From assembly GCA_019166125.1 (NCBI GenBank), contig JAHTBO010000006.1, positions 62,001 to 126,000 of the forward strand: a DNA stretch of 64,000 nucleotides, read 5' to 3'. The stretch is from Alcaligenaceae bacterium CGII-47. Its GTDB lineage: Bacteria; Pseudomonadota; Gammaproteobacteria; Burkholderiales; Burkholderiaceae_B. The number at the start of each line of letters is the position of its first letter. Position 1 is the first letter of the stretch. Positions 36,597 through 46,395 of this stretch are shown one piece after another. The translations under genes and the position numbers were made by a program. Below the pieces are notes generated by a model. That model was not told where the DNA came from, made no database searches, and saw only the letters and a list, made by a program, of their open reading frames with translations.

Positions 36597-38105
36597 ATGT
36601 CTATCGACTATCTCAAGCGCATCCTGACGTCCAAGGTTTATGACGTCGCTCACGAAACATCTCTTGATATTGCGCCCCGAATTTCAGCACGAATTGGCAA
36701 TACTGTCCTGCTTAAGCGCGAAGACACCCAGCCCGTGTTCAGCTTCAAGTTGCGCGGCGCCTATAACAAGATGGCGCACCTGACTGCGGCAGAGCTCAAG
36801 CGTGGCGTGATCGCTGCCTCCGCAGGTAACCATGCCCAGGGCGTGGCGCTGTCTGCCCAGCGACTGGGCTGCCGAGCGGTCATCGTCATGCCAGTGACGA
36901 CGCCTGACGTCAAAATCGATGCCGTGCGCGCGTTGGGTGCTGAAGTCGTGCTGTTTGGCGATAGTTTTACGGATGCCGCCGAGCACGCGGCAGAGCTACA
37001 AGATCGTGACAAACTCACCTTTGTCCACCCCTTTGATGACCCCGAAGTGATTGCCGGGCAGGGAACAGTGGGGATGGAGATTCTGCGCCAGCATCCCGGG
37101 CCGATCGACGCGATTTTTGTGGCAATCGGCGGGGGGGGCTTGATCTCGGGGATTGCAGCCTACGTTAAGCAATTGCGCCCGGAAATCAAGATCATTGGTG
37201 TGCAGACAGAGGATTCGGACGCGATGATTCGCAGCGTCAAGGCGGGGCGTCGCCTCAAATTGACGGATGTGGGTCTGTTCTCGGACGGTACGGCGGTCAA
37301 GCAGGTGGGTGTCGAGACCTTCAGGCTGGTACGCGAGTATGTCGATGACTTTGTTCAGGTGGATACGGATGCGATCTGCGCCGGGATTAAAGATGTTTTT
37401 CAGGATACGCGCAGCGTGCTCGAGCCTGCGGGGGCGCTCGCCCTGGCGGGTGCCAAGCGCTATGTCGCACTGAATAAGTGGAAGAACAAAACCATCGTCG
37501 TCGTGACGTGTGGCGCAAATATGAATTTCGATCGACTGCGGTTTGTCGCGGAACGCGCGGATGTGGGCGAGGCGCGTGAGGCCTTGTTGGCGATTACGCT
37601 GCCCGAGAAGCGCGGCAGTTTTATGCGCTTGTGCGAGGCGGTGGGCAATCGCGCCGTGACCGAGTTCAATTATCGGATATCAGACGCAGAGACCGCGCAT
37701 GTTTATGTGGGCTTGCAGATTCACTCCGAACCAGAGATTGAAAAGCTCATCGCGCATTTCCGCAAAAAGGACTTCCCTACGCTCGACCTCACGAGCAACG
37801 AGATGGCTAAAACGCACCTGCGTTATATGGTGGGGGGGCGCTCTGCGCTGGCCGAGCACGAAGTCTTGTACCGATTTGAGTTTCCCGAGCGACCAGGTGC
37901 ACTGATGAAGTTTCTTGGCGCCATGAACCCGAACTGGAACATCAGCTTGTTTCATTATCGAAACCAGGGCGATGATTATGCGCGAGTACTGGTGGGCCTG
38001 CAGGTGCCACCGGTCGATAAAAAGGCGTTTAAGGAATTCCTGGCGGCTTTGGGCTACCCATACTGGAATGAGACCGAAAACCCGGCATTCCGCTTGTTTC
38101 TATAA
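36597..38105 (+). CDS. ilvA: Threonine ammonia-lyase, biosynthetic
   Basis: PLP enzyme converting threonine to 2-oxobutanoate, the first step of isoleucine synthesis. 502 residues: the catalytic domain has the PLP-lysine in FSFKLRGAYNKM (near residue 51), SAGNHAQGVALSA (near 75) and the GGGGLISGIA phosphate-binding loop (near 180). The C-terminus (about 330-502) contains two ACT-like regulatory subdomains for isoleucine/valine control, so this is the long allosteric form. The first ATG is used, which gives the usual N-terminus. Confidence 0.96.
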   Translation: MSIDYLKRILTSKVYDVAHETSLDIAPRISARIGNTVLLKREDTQPVFSFKLRGAYNKMAHLTAAELKRGVIAASAGNHAQGVALSAQRLGCRAVIVMPVTTPDVKIDAVRALGAEVVLFGDSFTDAAEHAAELQDRDKLTFVHPFDDPEVIAGQGTVGMEILRQHPGPIDAIFVAIGGGGLISGIAAYVKQLRPEIKIIGVQTEDSDAMIRSVKAGRRLKLTDVGLFSDGTAVKQVGVETFRLVREYVDDFVQVDTDAICAGIKDVFQDTRSVLEPAGALALAGAKRYVALNKWKNKTIVVVTCGANMNFDRLRFVAERADVGEAREALLAITLPEKRGSFMRLCEAVGNRAVTEFNYRISDAETAHVYVGLQIHSEPEIEKLIAHFRKKDFPTLDLTSNEMAKTHLRYMVGGRSALAEHEVLYRFEFPERPGALMKFLGAMNPNWNISLFHYRNQGDDYARVLVGLQVPPVDKKAFKEFLAALGYPYWNETENPAFRLFL

Positions 38106-38132
38106 CAGGGCTGGCGGGCTCAGGATGCCCGA

Positions 38133-39446
38133 CTAGGCCGCGTGCTGTTGCGCGCTGGCCTCGCACAGGCGATTTTTGGGGAATACGATCGTGAACGTAC
38201 TGCCTCGCCCTGGCTCACTGGTGATCTCTAGCTCGGCCTGGTGGCGCATGGCGACATGTTTGGCGATCGCCAGGCCCAGCCCCGTGCCGCCTGTCTGGCG
38301 TGAGCGACCCCGGTCCACTCGAAAGAACCGTTCGGTCAGTCTGGGGATGTTTTGTTTGGCGATGCCAATTCCGGTGTCCTGCACCCAGTAACGCGGGCGA
38401 CCGTCAGCATGACGTTGCCAGTTAACGGTGATGGTGCCGCCCGGCGCCGTGTAGCGCACTGCGTTGCTGAGGAGGTTGCTGATTGCCGAGGCCAGTTCCG
38501 TGGCACAACCCGAGATGTTGAGCTTGGCATCAATGTGCGCGACAAAGCGATGCTGCCCGGCCGAGAGCGCTTGGCTTTGGGTGAGTGCGGTTTGGATGAG
38601 TTCATTCATGGGCACTGGCTGGCTATCCAGGCTTGGTGAGGATTCCAGCGCCGAGAGCGTGAGCAGATCTGCAACCAGTGCCTGCATGTTATCCGCTTGT
38701 TCCATCATCAATGTGAGGTAGTGCTGACGCTGCTCGGTGTTCAGCGCTGTCTCGGGCATATCGTGCAGCGTCTCTAGAAATCCCGTCAGCACGGTAAGTG
38801 GGGTGCGCAGTTCGTGTGAAACGTTGGCAACGAAGTCCTTACGCGTGTTCTCGAGGCGCTCTATTAGTGTGACATCACGTGTCACCATCAGATATTGACC
38901 CGCGCCATACGGAGCCAGATGCAGCTGGAGCAGCCGCTCGCGGCCCAGATGCTTCAGGTGCAGCAGCAGTGGTTTGTCCCAGGATGTCTGCTGCGTGTAG
39001 TGAGCGAATTCGGGTGCCCGTACGATATGCAAAATACTATGGCCGCGATCCATTTCCAGATTCAGACTGAGATGCTCGGCTGCGACCTGATTGCACCACT
39101 GCAAGGTCATGTCTTGGTCGAGTGTCATCGCACCATCCGGGAGGGCCTCGGCGGCGAGGATGGCGCGGTGCAGGCTGCGTTGACGCTCTTGGAGATCAAT
39201 GCGGTTTTGCTTAAGCTTGCGATAGATCGGTGCGAGTATTTCGTCCCAGGGACCGACCGAAGGCGGGGGCGGTTTATCGATATCCTGTGTCCAGCGGACA
39301 ATGCGCGAGAGTTGTCGGCCACTGACCAACACCATGATCAGCAAGCCCATGGCGAACACGGCCCAGCCGGTAGCGGCACCCAGCCATGTGCCTAGCAACC
39401 AGCCTGAGAACGCCCATAAGGCGACGGAAACGAAAGTTTTACTCAT
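38133..39446 (-). CDS. phoR: Phosphate-regulon sensor histidine kinase PhoR
   Basis: Membrane histidine kinase that phosphorylates PhoB under phosphate limitation. 437 residues from the ATG at 39446 (MSKTFVSVAL), 4 bases after the phoB stop; upstream in-frame codons lie inside phoB. Two membrane helices (residues 5-45) without a large periplasmic loop, a PAS region (about 85-190), HisKA with VANVSHELRTPLTVL (phospho-His near 215) and HATPase with DTGIGIAKQNIPRLTERFFRVDRGRSR. This is the PhoR layout. pst genes are not in the window. Confidence 0.93.
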   Translation of the reverse strand: MSKTFVSVALWAFSGWLLGTWLGAATGWAVFAMGLLIMVLVSGRQLSRIVRWTQDIDKPPPPSVGPWDEILAPIYRKLKQNRIDLQERQRSLHRAILAAEALPDGAMTLDQDMTLQWCNQVAAEHLSLNLEMDRGHSILHIVRAPEFAHYTQQTSWDKPLLLHLKHLGRERLLQLHLAPYGAGQYLMVTRDVTLIERLENTRKDFVANVSHELRTPLTVLTGFLETLHDMPETALNTEQRQHYLTLMMEQADNMQALVADLLTLSALESSPSLDSQPVPMNELIQTALTQSQALSAGQHRFVAHIDAKLNISGCATELASAISNLLSNAVRYTAPGGTITVNWQRHADGRPRYWVQDTGIGIAKQNIPRLTERFFRVDRGRSRQTGGTGLGLAIAKHVAMRHQAELEITSEPGRGSTFTIVFPKNRLCEASAQQHAA

Positions 39447-39450
39447 GTTG

Positions 39451-40140
39451 TCAGGAAGGGGCGAATCGATATCCTGACCCGCGTACTGTATGGATATAGC
39501 CATCTAGTCCCGCAGGTTCAAGCGCTTTTCGCAGGCGTCGGATATGGACGTCCACAGTGCGTTCCTCGATGAACACGTGATCGCCCCAAACCCGATCCAA
39601 AACCTGGCTGCGCGAGAACACGCGTTCGGCGTGCGTCATAAAGAAGTGTAGCAGGCGAAACTCGGTGGGTCCTAAAGTCAGGATCTGATCGCTGCCGATA
39701 ACTTGGTGAGTTTCGGGATTCAGACATAGGGCACCCACCTCGATCGCGTCTTGGGTGAGCTGGGGCGCGCGCCGTCGCAGTACCGCCTTGATCCGTGCGA
39801 GTAGCTCGCGGGGTGAAAATGGCTTGGTGATGTAATCGTCTGCGCCCGCTTCGAGGCCATCGACCTTGTCTTGTTCTGCGCCTTTTGCGGTCAGCATGAT
39901 GAGCGGGATCGAGCGTGTGCGTGCGTCGCTGCGTAGCGCGCGAGCGAGTTTCAGGCCCGAGGTGCTGCCAGGTAGCATCCAGTCGAGCAGGATCAGGTCG
40001 GGCAGGACGGCGCGCAACTGGTCGTTGGCTTGTGCCGCATCGCTCGCACGCAAAACCACGTACCCAGCATGGGTTAGATTGATGGCGATTAGTTCCTGGA
40101 TAGCGGGTTCGTCTTCGATGATCAGCACAGTGGGTGACAT
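39451..40140 (-). CDS. phoB: Phosphate-regulon response regulator PhoB
   Basis: OmpR-family response regulator of 229 residues. Receiver domain 1-120 with [10 protein letters not shown], phospho-Asp in [14 protein letters not shown] (near residue 53), Thr in MLTAKG and Lys in [10 protein letters not shown]; winged-helix DNA-binding domain 130-229 with [24 protein letters not shown] and [14 protein letters not shown]. It binds Pho boxes. No convincing Pho box (two CTGTCAT repeats) was found in the short 48-base gap to ubiE. Confidence 0.96.
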   Translation of the reverse strand: MSPTVLIIEDEPAIQELIAINLTHAGYVVLRASDAAQANDQLRAVLPDLILLDWMLPGSTSGLKLARALRSDARTRSIPLIMLTAKGAEQDKVDGLEAGADDYITKPFSPRELLARIKAVLRRRAPQLTQDAIEVGALCLNPETHQVIGSDQILTLGPTEFRLLHFFMTHAERVFSRSQVLDRVWGDHVFIEERTVDVHIRRLRKALEPAGLDGYIHTVRGSGYRFAPS

Positions 40141-40188
40141 GGCAGCTCCAGACTAGAATTCAGTGGAATGCGGTACGATACACACATC

Positions 40189-40965
40189 ATGCAAAACGAT
40201 CCTCACGATACTCCGACACGCGCCGATCAGGGCGCGCAAACGCATTTTGGTTTCCAGACGGTACCCGAGTCGGATAAGGCAGGGCGTGTGGCCGAGGTTT
40301 TTCATTCTGTGGCCGCGCGCTACGACGTGATGAATGATCTGATGTCCATGGGGCTGCATCGGGCCTGGAAGGCATTTACCATCGGCCGCGCCCAGATTCG
40401 TCCTGGTATGCGGGTGCTGGATATTGCGGGCGGGACGGGCGATTTGGCCGGTGCGTTTGCACGTAAGGCTGGTCCGACAGGTGAGGTCTGGCTGACTGAT
40501 ATTAACGATTCCATGCTGCGTGTGGGACGTGACCGTTTGATGGATCGTGGCATTGTAACGCCCTTGGCTGTGTGCGATGCCGAGCACCTCCCCTTTCCTG
40601 ATGCCTATTTTGATCGGGTGTCGGTCGCTTTTGGTCTGCGTAATATGACGCATAAGGATCAGGCGCTCGCTCAGATGCGACGGGTCCTTAAGCCTGGCGG
40701 TAAGCTTCTGGTGCTCGAGTTTTCGCAGGTTGCGCCCGCCCTGAGCCGCGTTTATGACTGGTATTCGTTCAATATCCTGCCTCGCCTGGGCAAGTTGATT
40801 GCCCATGATGAGGACAGCTATCGTTACCTGGCTGAATCCATACGGATGCACCCCGACCAGGCCACCCTTGTGGGCATGATGCAGGCGGCTGGGCTATCTC
40901 GTGTGCAGTATTTCAATCTCGCCGCCGGGGTGGTTGCGCTGCATGAGGGCGTGCGGCTGGATTAA
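40189..40965 (+). CDS. ubiE: Demethylmenaquinone/ubiquinone C-methyltransferase UbiE
   Basis: SAM-dependent C-methyltransferase of ubiquinone (and menaquinone) synthesis. About 258 residues from the ATG at 40189; an ATG at 40168 is also open but would overlap the likely phoB promoter region. Motifs: [21 protein letters not shown] near residue 20, [18 protein letters not shown] near 45, SAM motif [15 protein letters not shown] near 80, and the C-terminal [14 protein letters not shown] (near 217). Followed by a strong terminator. Confidence 0.95.
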   Translation: MQNDPHDTPTRADQGAQTHFGFQTVPESDKAGRVAEVFHSVAARYDVMNDLMSMGLHRAWKAFTIGRAQIRPGMRVLDIAGGTGDLAGAFARKAGPTGEVWLTDINDSMLRVGRDRLMDRGIVTPLAVCDAEHLPFPDAYFDRVSVAFGLRNMTHKDQALAQMRRVLKPGGKLLVLEFSQVAPALSRVYDWYSFNILPRLGKLIAHDEDSYRYLAESIRMHPDQATLVGMMQAAGLSRVQYFNLAAGVVALHEGVRLD

Positions 40966-40985
40966 GTCACATCGTATTTCGATTC

Positions 40986-41020
40986 AAGGCGGCGCGCCAT
41001 ATCAGCATGCCGCCTTTTTT
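40986..41020 (+). terminator. Rho-independent terminator after ubiE
   Basis: Stem AAGGCGGC / GCCGCCTT (8 bp, 15-base loop) followed by a T-run, 20 bases after the ubiE stop. It separates ubiE from the Tim44-domain gene. Confidence 0.85.
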
Positions 41021-41110
41021 GGGTTCTTTTGTGGTAATGTTCAGCTTATAGTCAGGTTGGCACTCGACCGATGCGGGGCGGGCTGCTGGACCACACAACA
41101 GGAGCACTAA

Positions 41111-42058
41111 ATGAATTTACGACTTTCCCGATGGATGGGTTCCGTCCTGCTCATCTTGTCTGCGATGGCGATGTTTGCCGTCGCAAGCGACGCTGAGGCG
41201 CGCCGATTTGGCGGGGGGATGCGTTTTGGTAAGCAGTCCTCTAATGTCACGCAGCAGCGCCAGGCGGTCAAACCGCCAACTACTGCTCAGAATGCTCAGC
41301 GCACAGCAACGGCCGGGGCCGCGGGCACGGCTGCGGCAGCGAAATCAGGCATGTCACGCTGGATGGGTCCCTTAGTCGGGATTGCAGCTGGCCTGGGTAT
41401 TGCCGCCTTGCTCTCCAGCCTGGGCTTATCCGGCGCCTTCCTGGAACTGATGTCCAGTCTGGCCTTGATTGCCTTAGTGGCGTTTGCCGTGCTGTATTTG
41501 GTAAGACGACTGCGGGGCGCCTCACGCCCGATGGCGCCAGCCGGGCATAGTTATCGCCAGGGCGAGCCGCCTGTCGCATCCTGGCCTCAATCCGGGGCGA
41601 CGCCGACACCCTCCGTATCGGCCGCCTCCGCATCGAGCCCAGTGATCGAAGCCGCAGCATCACCCGTGCAGGATCCGTCCTGGTTCATTCCGGCCGATTT
41701 TGATGTGCCAGGCTTCATCGAGCAGGCCAAGCAACGCTTCACGCAGATTCAGGCGCTCTGGGATGCGGGTAATCGCGAAACACTGCGCGACTATCTGACC
41801 GATGATCTGCTGACCGAGATCACGCCTCAACTTCCTCAGTTGGACGAAGGCAATCGTACCGAGGTGGTATTGCTGAACGCCGAAATGCTGGGAATCGAGA
41901 CCGTAGCGGGCGGACATCTGGCCAGCGTGCGTTACTCGGGCATGCTGCGCGAGGCGGTCGGTGCTGAGGCCTTCCGTTTTGAGGAAGTATGGAACCTCTA
42001 CAAGCCCGATGGCGAGGGTTGGCTTTTGGCGGGTATCCAGCAGATCAACGACAATTAA
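41111..42058 (+). CDS. Tim44-like domain membrane protein
   Basis: A 315-residue inner-membrane protein. Signal-like segment MGSVLLILSAMAMFAVASDA, then a Gly/Phe-rich FGGGMRFGKQSS stretch typical of bacterial Tim44-like proteins, an Ala/Thr-rich linker, one or two membrane segments (about 85-130, LVGIAAGLGIAALLSSLG and LALIALVAFAVLYLV) and the C-terminal Tim44-like domain (about 195-312; FIEQAKQRFTQIQALWDAGN). Its function is unknown; in Betaproteobacteria it lies next to the ubi genes. AGGAG precedes the ATG by 5 bases. Confidence 0.9.
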   Translation: MNLRLSRWMGSVLLILSAMAMFAVASDAEARRFGGGMRFGKQSSNVTQQRQAVKPPTTAQNAQRTATAGAAGTAAAAKSGMSRWMGPLVGIAAGLGIAALLSSLGLSGAFLELMSSLALIALVAFAVLYLVRRLRGASRPMAPAGHSYRQGEPPVASWPQSGATPTPSVSAASASSPVIEAAASPVQDPSWFIPADFDVPGFIEQAKQRFTQIQALWDAGNRETLRDYLTDDLLTEITPQLPQLDEGNRTEVVLLNAEMLGIETVAGGHLASVRYSGMLREAVGAEAFRFEEVWNLYKPDGEGWLLAGIQQINDN

Positions 42059-42072
42059 TCCACTGCAGTCTA

Positions 42073-42122
42073 CGCCGGGCGCAAAACCGTTAAACTTAAC
42101 AGGTTTCTTGCCCGGCGTTTTT
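42073..42122 (+). terminator. Rho-independent terminator after Tim44-domain gene
   Basis: Stem CGCCGGGC / GCCCGGCG, extended inside by AACC/GGTT, then TTTTT, starting 14 bases after the stop codon. It lies upstream of ubiJ. Confidence 0.85.
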
Positions 42123-42154
42123 GCGTCGGGCGGCTTTTGCGTTTGTGGTTGACC

Positions 42155-42781
42155 ATGCCTCCCATCCCTTCTTTTTTGCACCCTGCCACGCTGGCTCTGC
42201 GCGCTTTCAATGCGCTCCTGAGCCGTGAGGACTGGGCGCGCGATCGTTTGAGTCCCCACGCGGGCAAATCCCTGTGTTTTTCCCTGGGTGCCTGGTCGTT
42301 CAGCGTAACAATTGGGTCACAGGGTGAGCTGGACCGAACGGATGCAGCCATTGTGCCGGATGTAACGATTCAGCTGCCCGCCGAGCGACGCGCGCAGCTT
42401 TGGACCTTATGGCGTGAAGGGCGCTTGTCGGATATCGGCTCGATGATGCATCTACAAGGTGATGCGGGCCTCGCACAACTGGTGTCGGATCTGGCGCGGG
42501 ATCTACGCTGGGATATTGAAGACGATCTGTCACGTATCGTGGGCGATATGGCCACGTTGCGTCTGTTGGGGGGGCTACGCACCTTGGGCAATGGCGCCCG
42601 CACGGCAGCGCAGAGAGCTCAGGAGAACATGGCAGAGTATCTGGGCGAAGAGAGTGGCCTGCTGGTGCAGCGCCAAGAGTTCGATGCATGGTGCAAAGAC
42701 GTTGAGGCCCTATCGCGGCGGCTGGATGCGCTTGGTCGACAGCTCGACACGCAGGCGATCGGGGCAGCTAAGCCATGCTGA
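42155..42781 (+). CDS. ubiJ: Ubiquinone biosynthesis accessory factor UbiJ (SCP2 domain)
   Basis: Lipid-binding SCP2-domain protein (208 aa) that scaffolds the ubiquinone synthesis complex with UbiK. The ATG at 42155 ([19 protein letters not shown]) is the family-like start. The SCP2 fold spans about residues 10-115 ([31 protein letters not shown]), and the C-terminus is helical. The stop overlaps the ubiB start by 7 bases. Confidence 0.9.
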   Translation: MPPIPSFLHPATLALRAFNALLSREDWARDRLSPHAGKSLCFSLGAWSFSVTIGSQGELDRTDAAIVPDVTIQLPAERRAQLWTLWREGRLSDIGSMMHLQGDAGLAQLVSDLARDLRWDIEDDLSRIVGDMATLRLLGGLRTLGNGARTAAQRAQENMAEYLGEESGLLVQRQEFDAWCKDVEALSRRLDALGRQLDTQAIGAAKPC

Positions 42782-44331
42782 TATTTTTTCGCTTGATCTA
42801 TATTATTTTTATCGCCCTGCGCTATCGGCTGGACGAACTGATTCTATCGGGTATTCGGCACCCGGTCGCTCATGGCTTGCTGGTGGTGGTGCGTCTGGGT
42901 AGGCGCCCACGCGGGGCACGTGGCGAGCGTTTGCGTCTGGCGCTCGAATCGCTAGGCCCGATATTCGTCAAATTCGGCCAGGTACTCTCGACACGGCGCG
43001 ATCTGGTCCCGCTGGATATTGCCGAGGAGCTCGCCCGCTTGCAGGATCGCGTGCCTCCCTTCCCGTCGGCGCAGGCGGCCGCCATCATAGAGACCGCGCT
43101 CGGATCCTCCCCGCACACGCTGTTCAAGCATTTTGAGACGGATCCCGTCGCCTCTGCCTCGATTGCCCAGGTGCATTTTGCGGTATTGCACGATGGCAGA
43201 GACGTGGCCGTCAAGGTCCTGCGCCCCGGTATGCGTGAGGCGATCGAGAAGGACCTGACGCTGATGCGGGCGATCGCCGGCTTGGTAGAGCGCGTCGCGC
43301 ATGATGGCCGTCGGCTCAAGCCCCGTGAGGTGGTCGCCGAGTTCGATAAATATCTGCATGATGAGCTCGATCTGATCCGCGAGGCATCCAACTGCAGCCA
43401 GCTACGTCGTAATTTTGGGCCTGGCACGGGGCGTGAGGATCTATTGCAGGTGCCCGAAGTCGTCTGGGAATATTGCGCGAGTTCAGTATTTACGATGGAG
43501 CGCATGTATGGCATACCGGTCAGCCAGGTCGAGCGCCTGCGCGCGGCTGGCGTAGATATTCGGCAATTGGCACGTACGGGCGTCGAAATCTTCTTTATGC
43601 AAGTGTTCACAGACGGCTTCTTTCACGCCGATATGCACCCGGGCAATATCTATGTCTCAGAGGCGCCAGCAACGCTGGGGCGCTATATTGCCCTGGATTT
43701 CGGCATTGTTGGCTCCTTGTCGGAGTTTGACAAAAACTATCTTGCACAGAATTTTTTGGCGTTTTTCCAACGAGATTATCGCCGCGTGGCGCAACTGCAT
43801 ATTGAGTCGGGCTGGGTGCCACCGAACACGCGCGAGGAAGAGCTGGAAGGCGCCGTGCGAGCGGTCTGCGAACCGTACTTTGATCGGCCCTTATCCGAGA
43901 TATCCTTGGGCCAGGTGTTGCTGCGTCTGTTCCAGACCTCGCGCCGCTTTAATGTCGAGATACAGCCGCAGTTGGTGCTTCTGCAAAAGACATTGTTGAA
44001 TGTAGAGGGGATGGGACGAGACCTTGATCCTGCCCTGGATCTATGGCAGACGGCTAAGCCCTATCTTGAAAAATGGATGCATCAGCGTGTGGGTTTCAGA
44101 GGCTTGCGCCAGCGTCTGGATCAGGAGGCTGGCCAGTGGGCTCAGATCCTGCCGCAATTGCCCAGACTCGTCTATACGCAATTGAGCCGTCCGGATTCGG
44201 GGCCTGTGATGCGCCACGAGCTCGAACGCCTTAGACGCGCCCAAGAGCAGAGTAATCGTTTGCTAGCCGTTGTATGCGGTGTGCTGGCGGTGGCGCTGGG
44301 CGTGGCAATCTGGGCGCTTACGCGGGCCTAA
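42775..44331 (+). CDS. ubiB: Ubiquinone biosynthesis kinase-like protein UbiB
   Basis: Atypical ABC1/ADCK-type kinase-like ATPase (518 aa) needed for ubiquinone synthesis. Conserved: the KxGQ motif in [16 protein letters not shown] (near residue 65), the Ala-rich nucleotide loop SASIAQVH (near 125), VAVKVLRPG (near 145), the catalytic [11 protein letters not shown] (near 285) and the metal-binding DFG in ALDFGIVG (near 310). A C-terminal membrane segment ([18 protein letters not shown]) anchors it. An N-terminal hydrophobic stretch is also present. Confidence 0.96.
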   Translation: MLIFFRLIYIIFIALRYRLDELILSGIRHPVAHGLLVVVRLGRRPRGARGERLRLALESLGPIFVKFGQVLSTRRDLVPLDIAEELARLQDRVPPFPSAQAAAIIETALGSSPHTLFKHFETDPVASASIAQVHFAVLHDGRDVAVKVLRPGMREAIEKDLTLMRAIAGLVERVAHDGRRLKPREVVAEFDKYLHDELDLIREASNCSQLRRNFGPGTGREDLLQVPEVVWEYCASSVFTMERMYGIPVSQVERLRAAGVDIRQLARTGVEIFFMQVFTDGFFHADMHPGNIYVSEAPATLGRYIALDFGIVGSLSEFDKNYLAQNFLAFFQRDYRRVAQLHIESGWVPPNTREEELEGAVRAVCEPYFDRPLSEISLGQVLLRLFQTSRRFNVEIQPQLVLLQKTLLNVEGMGRDLDPALDLWQTAKPYLEKWMHQRVGFRGLRQRLDQEAGQWAQILPQLPRLVYTQLSRPDSGPVMRHELERLRRAQEQSNRLLAVVCGVLAVALGVAIWALTRA

Positions 44332-44343
44332 GAGGAACAGAAC

Positions 44344-44823
44344 ATGAGCACACCGCGCTTTGAAGCGAAGATCCTCACGCGTGAGGCCTGTATTCAAGCG
44401 GTGCGTGTCCTGCCCAGGCCCGTGGTGTTTACGAACGGGGTGTTCGATATCCTGCATCGTGGGCATGTGACCTATCTGGACCAAGCTGCTCAGTTGGGTA
44501 AAAGCCTGATTGTGGGTGTGAACACTGATGCGTCGGTGCGTCGTCTGGGCAAGGGGGCAGATCGTCCCTTAAACAGCCAGGATGATCGTGCCGCCTTATT
44601 GGCCGCGTTGGCGTGTGTCACGCTCGTGACTGTATTCGATGAGGATACGCCACAGGCCTTGATCGAGGCCCTGCGTCCCGATGTGATCGTCAAGGGTGGC
44701 GATTACGATATGCGCAGCTTGCCTGAGACGGCGAGCGTCCAGAGCTGGGGCGGGCGGGCCGTGGCTATTCCATTCGAATATCAGCGTTCAACCACGGCCT
44801 TATTAAATAAAATCAGAACTTGA
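44344..44823 (+). CDS. rfaE2: D-glycero-beta-D-manno-heptose 1-phosphate adenylyltransferase
   Basis: Makes ADP-heptose for the LPS core. A stand-alone nucleotidyltransferase (159 aa) corresponding to the C-terminal domain of E. coli HldE. Motifs: VVFTNGVFDILHRGHVTYL (HxGH near residue 40), GVNTDASVRRLGKG (near 57) and the VVKGGDYD-type segment VIVKGGDYDMRSLPE (near 117). The kinase half must be encoded elsewhere. Its last 11 bases are antisense to the end of pcm. Confidence 0.95.
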   Translation: MSTPRFEAKILTREACIQAVRVLPRPVVFTNGVFDILHRGHVTYLDQAAQLGKSLIVGVNTDASVRRLGKGADRPLNSQDDRAALLAALACVTLVTVFDEDTPQALIEALRPDVIVKGGDYDMRSLPETASVQSWGGRAVAIPFEYQRSTTALLNKIRT

Positions 44824-45493
44824 AGCGTGACTTGGCGGTGCCGCGCAAGGGCTTGATGTAGGTGTCGAACAAGCCGACGGTATCAAATCCGGCTGCGCTG
44901 GTACGGGTAATCCGGTAAGCCGTCATGATGGGGCTGTGCCCCACGACCACCACCAAACGTCCACCGATGGCGAGTTGGTATTTTAGTGCGTCAGGGACCA
45001 CCGGCACTGAGCCCGTAATCAGGATGGCGTCATATTCGGTGGTGCCCCAGCCCGCATGGGCATCACCGGTCTCTACCTGGACGTTGGCGATCTGGTTGGA
45101 CTGTAGATTGTGCTGGGCAAATGCAGCCAAGCGGCTCTCGATCTCGATGCTGACGACCTGCTGGGCGAGCTGGGCGAGCAATGCCGCCTGGTATCCCGAG
45201 CCGGTGCCGATCTCGAGGATGCAGTCGCTGGGTTGTAGCAGGAGTTCCTGGGCGAGCTTGGCTTCGATCTTTGGCGTGAGCATATGTTCGCGCGTATCGA
45301 CGCCGTCGATCACCAATGGTAGCTCGACATCTGCGAAGGCGAGTGCACGCAGGTGAGGCGGTACGAAGCGTTCCCGGGGGACATGGTATAGCGCAGCCAG
45401 AACCGGTTTGTCGGACACGCCCCAGGGACGAGCTTGTTGCTCGACCATGTTGAAGCGAGCACGTTCTGTCTCTGGAATGTCGTTTATATTCAT
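44813..45493 (-). CDS. pcm: Protein-L-isoaspartate O-methyltransferase family protein
   Basis: SAM methyltransferase of the PCMT family (226 aa from the ATG at 45493, MNINDIPETERARFNMVEQQ). SAM motif CILEIGTGSGYQAALLAQLA lies near residue 82, and the RERFVPPHLRALAFADVELPL segment near 45 is PCMT-like. The isoaspartyl-binding GQTISQP motif of canonical enzymes is replaced by VDTREHMLTPKIEAKLA, so the substrate may differ from damaged protein. In many Betaproteobacteria this variant precedes a rhodanese gene and tolC; here it follows thiD. Confidence 0.82.
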   Translation of the reverse strand: MNINDIPETERARFNMVEQQARPWGVSDKPVLAALYHVPRERFVPPHLRALAFADVELPLVIDGVDTREHMLTPKIEAKLAQELLLQPSDCILEIGTGSGYQAALLAQLAQQVVSIEIESRLAAFAQHNLQSNQIANVQVETGDAHAGWGTTEYDAILITGSVPVVPDALKYQLAIGGRLVVVVGHSPIMTAYRITRTSAAGFDTVGLFDTYIKPLRGTAKSRFKF

Positions 45494-45543
45494 GGCTCTG
45501 GGAAAACTAAGGGTTTTCGATAACTTGATTATAGGCCAGTTCG

Positions 45544-46380
45544 CTACGATGCGGACCCCGTGTCTGGGCTGGGCCACCAAGCGTGAAAATGTTGTACCGG
45601 GCCGTGGCCGTGGCCGACGTCCAGCTCATCGGCGCGCGCGATGGCACGCACCAGATAGTCCTTGGCGCGCTGGGCCGCCTCGGGCACGTCAGGGTGGCGT
45701 GGCAGTAGGGCAGCCAGCGCGGCGGACAGGGTGCAGCCTGTGCCATGTGTATTGGGGGTTTGGATCCGCCGCCCGGGCAATTCGATCAGGCGATCACCAT
45801 TGTGCAGCACATCGACGGTTTCCTGACCAGGTAGATGCCCCCCCTTTAAAAATACCCAGCAGTCCTCGTGATCATTAAGCAAACGGCGCAGGCGCTCTGC
45901 CATCCGGCGCATTTCCTTTAGCGTATCGGGTGCTGTCTGCCCGAGCAGCATGCCCGCCTCAGGTAGGTTGGGTGTGATCATTGTTGCGATGGGCAGCAGG
46001 GTTTCGCGCAGGGCATAAATGGCTTTTTTTTCCAATAGATGATCCCCGCTCTTGGCTACCATCACAGGGTCCAGAATAATGTGTGCGGGGTGCCAATGCG
46101 CCAGGCGCTCGGCCACCACGCGCGTGACGCCCTCTTGGCCGAGCATGCCGATTTTGACCGCATCCACGCGTACGTCGGCAAAGAGCGTATCGATCTGCGC
46201 TGCGACAAATTCAGGATGCACGGGCGATATCTGCGTGACCGCCTGGGTGTTTTGCGCGGTGAGGGCGGCAATGACTGCCATACCATAAGCACCCAGTGCG
46301 CTCATGGTTTTGATGTCGGCGAGAACCCCTGCGCCACCCGAAGGGTCAACGCCGGCAATCGTCAGGGTATTTGGGATCAT
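45544..46380 (-). CDS. thiD: Hydroxymethylpyrimidine/phosphomethylpyrimidine kinase
   Basis: Phosphorylates HMP and HMP-P to HMP-PP for thiamine synthesis. 278 residues of ribokinase fold: TIAGVDPSGGAGVLADIKTM near residue 7, ALTAQNTQAV near 40, KIGMLG near 76, PVMVAKSGDHLL near 105 and the catalytic TPNTHGTGCTLSAALAA near 210. The start follows thiG by 15 bases. No ThiE domain is fused. Confidence 0.95.
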   Translation of the reverse strand: MIPNTLTIAGVDPSGGAGVLADIKTMSALGAYGMAVIAALTAQNTQAVTQISPVHPEFVAAQIDTLFADVRVDAVKIGMLGQEGVTRVVAERLAHWHPAHIILDPVMVAKSGDHLLEKKAIYALRETLLPIATMITPNLPEAGMLLGQTAPDTLKEMRRMAERLRRLLNDHEDCWVFLKGGHLPGQETVDVLHNGDRLIELPGRRIQTPNTHGTGCTLSAALAALLPRHPDVPEAAQRAKDYLVRAIARADELDVGHGHGPVQHFHAWWPSPDTGSAS

Positions 46381-46395
46381 GTCAATCAGAGAAGA

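Noticed and set aside
38115-38131. Terminator between ilvA and phoR
   Set aside because: A 5-bp CGGGC/GCCCG hairpin is present but without a T-tract, and it touches the phoR end; not convincing.
40141-40188. Pho box in front of phoB
   Set aside because: No pair of CTGTCAT-like repeats could be seen in the gap.
40153-40851. Long open frame (232 codons) on the minus strand opposite ubiE
   Set aside because: It lies wholly across ubiE, whose protein matches a known family from end to end; the opposite frame gives no recognisable motif and is expected in GC-rich coding sequence.
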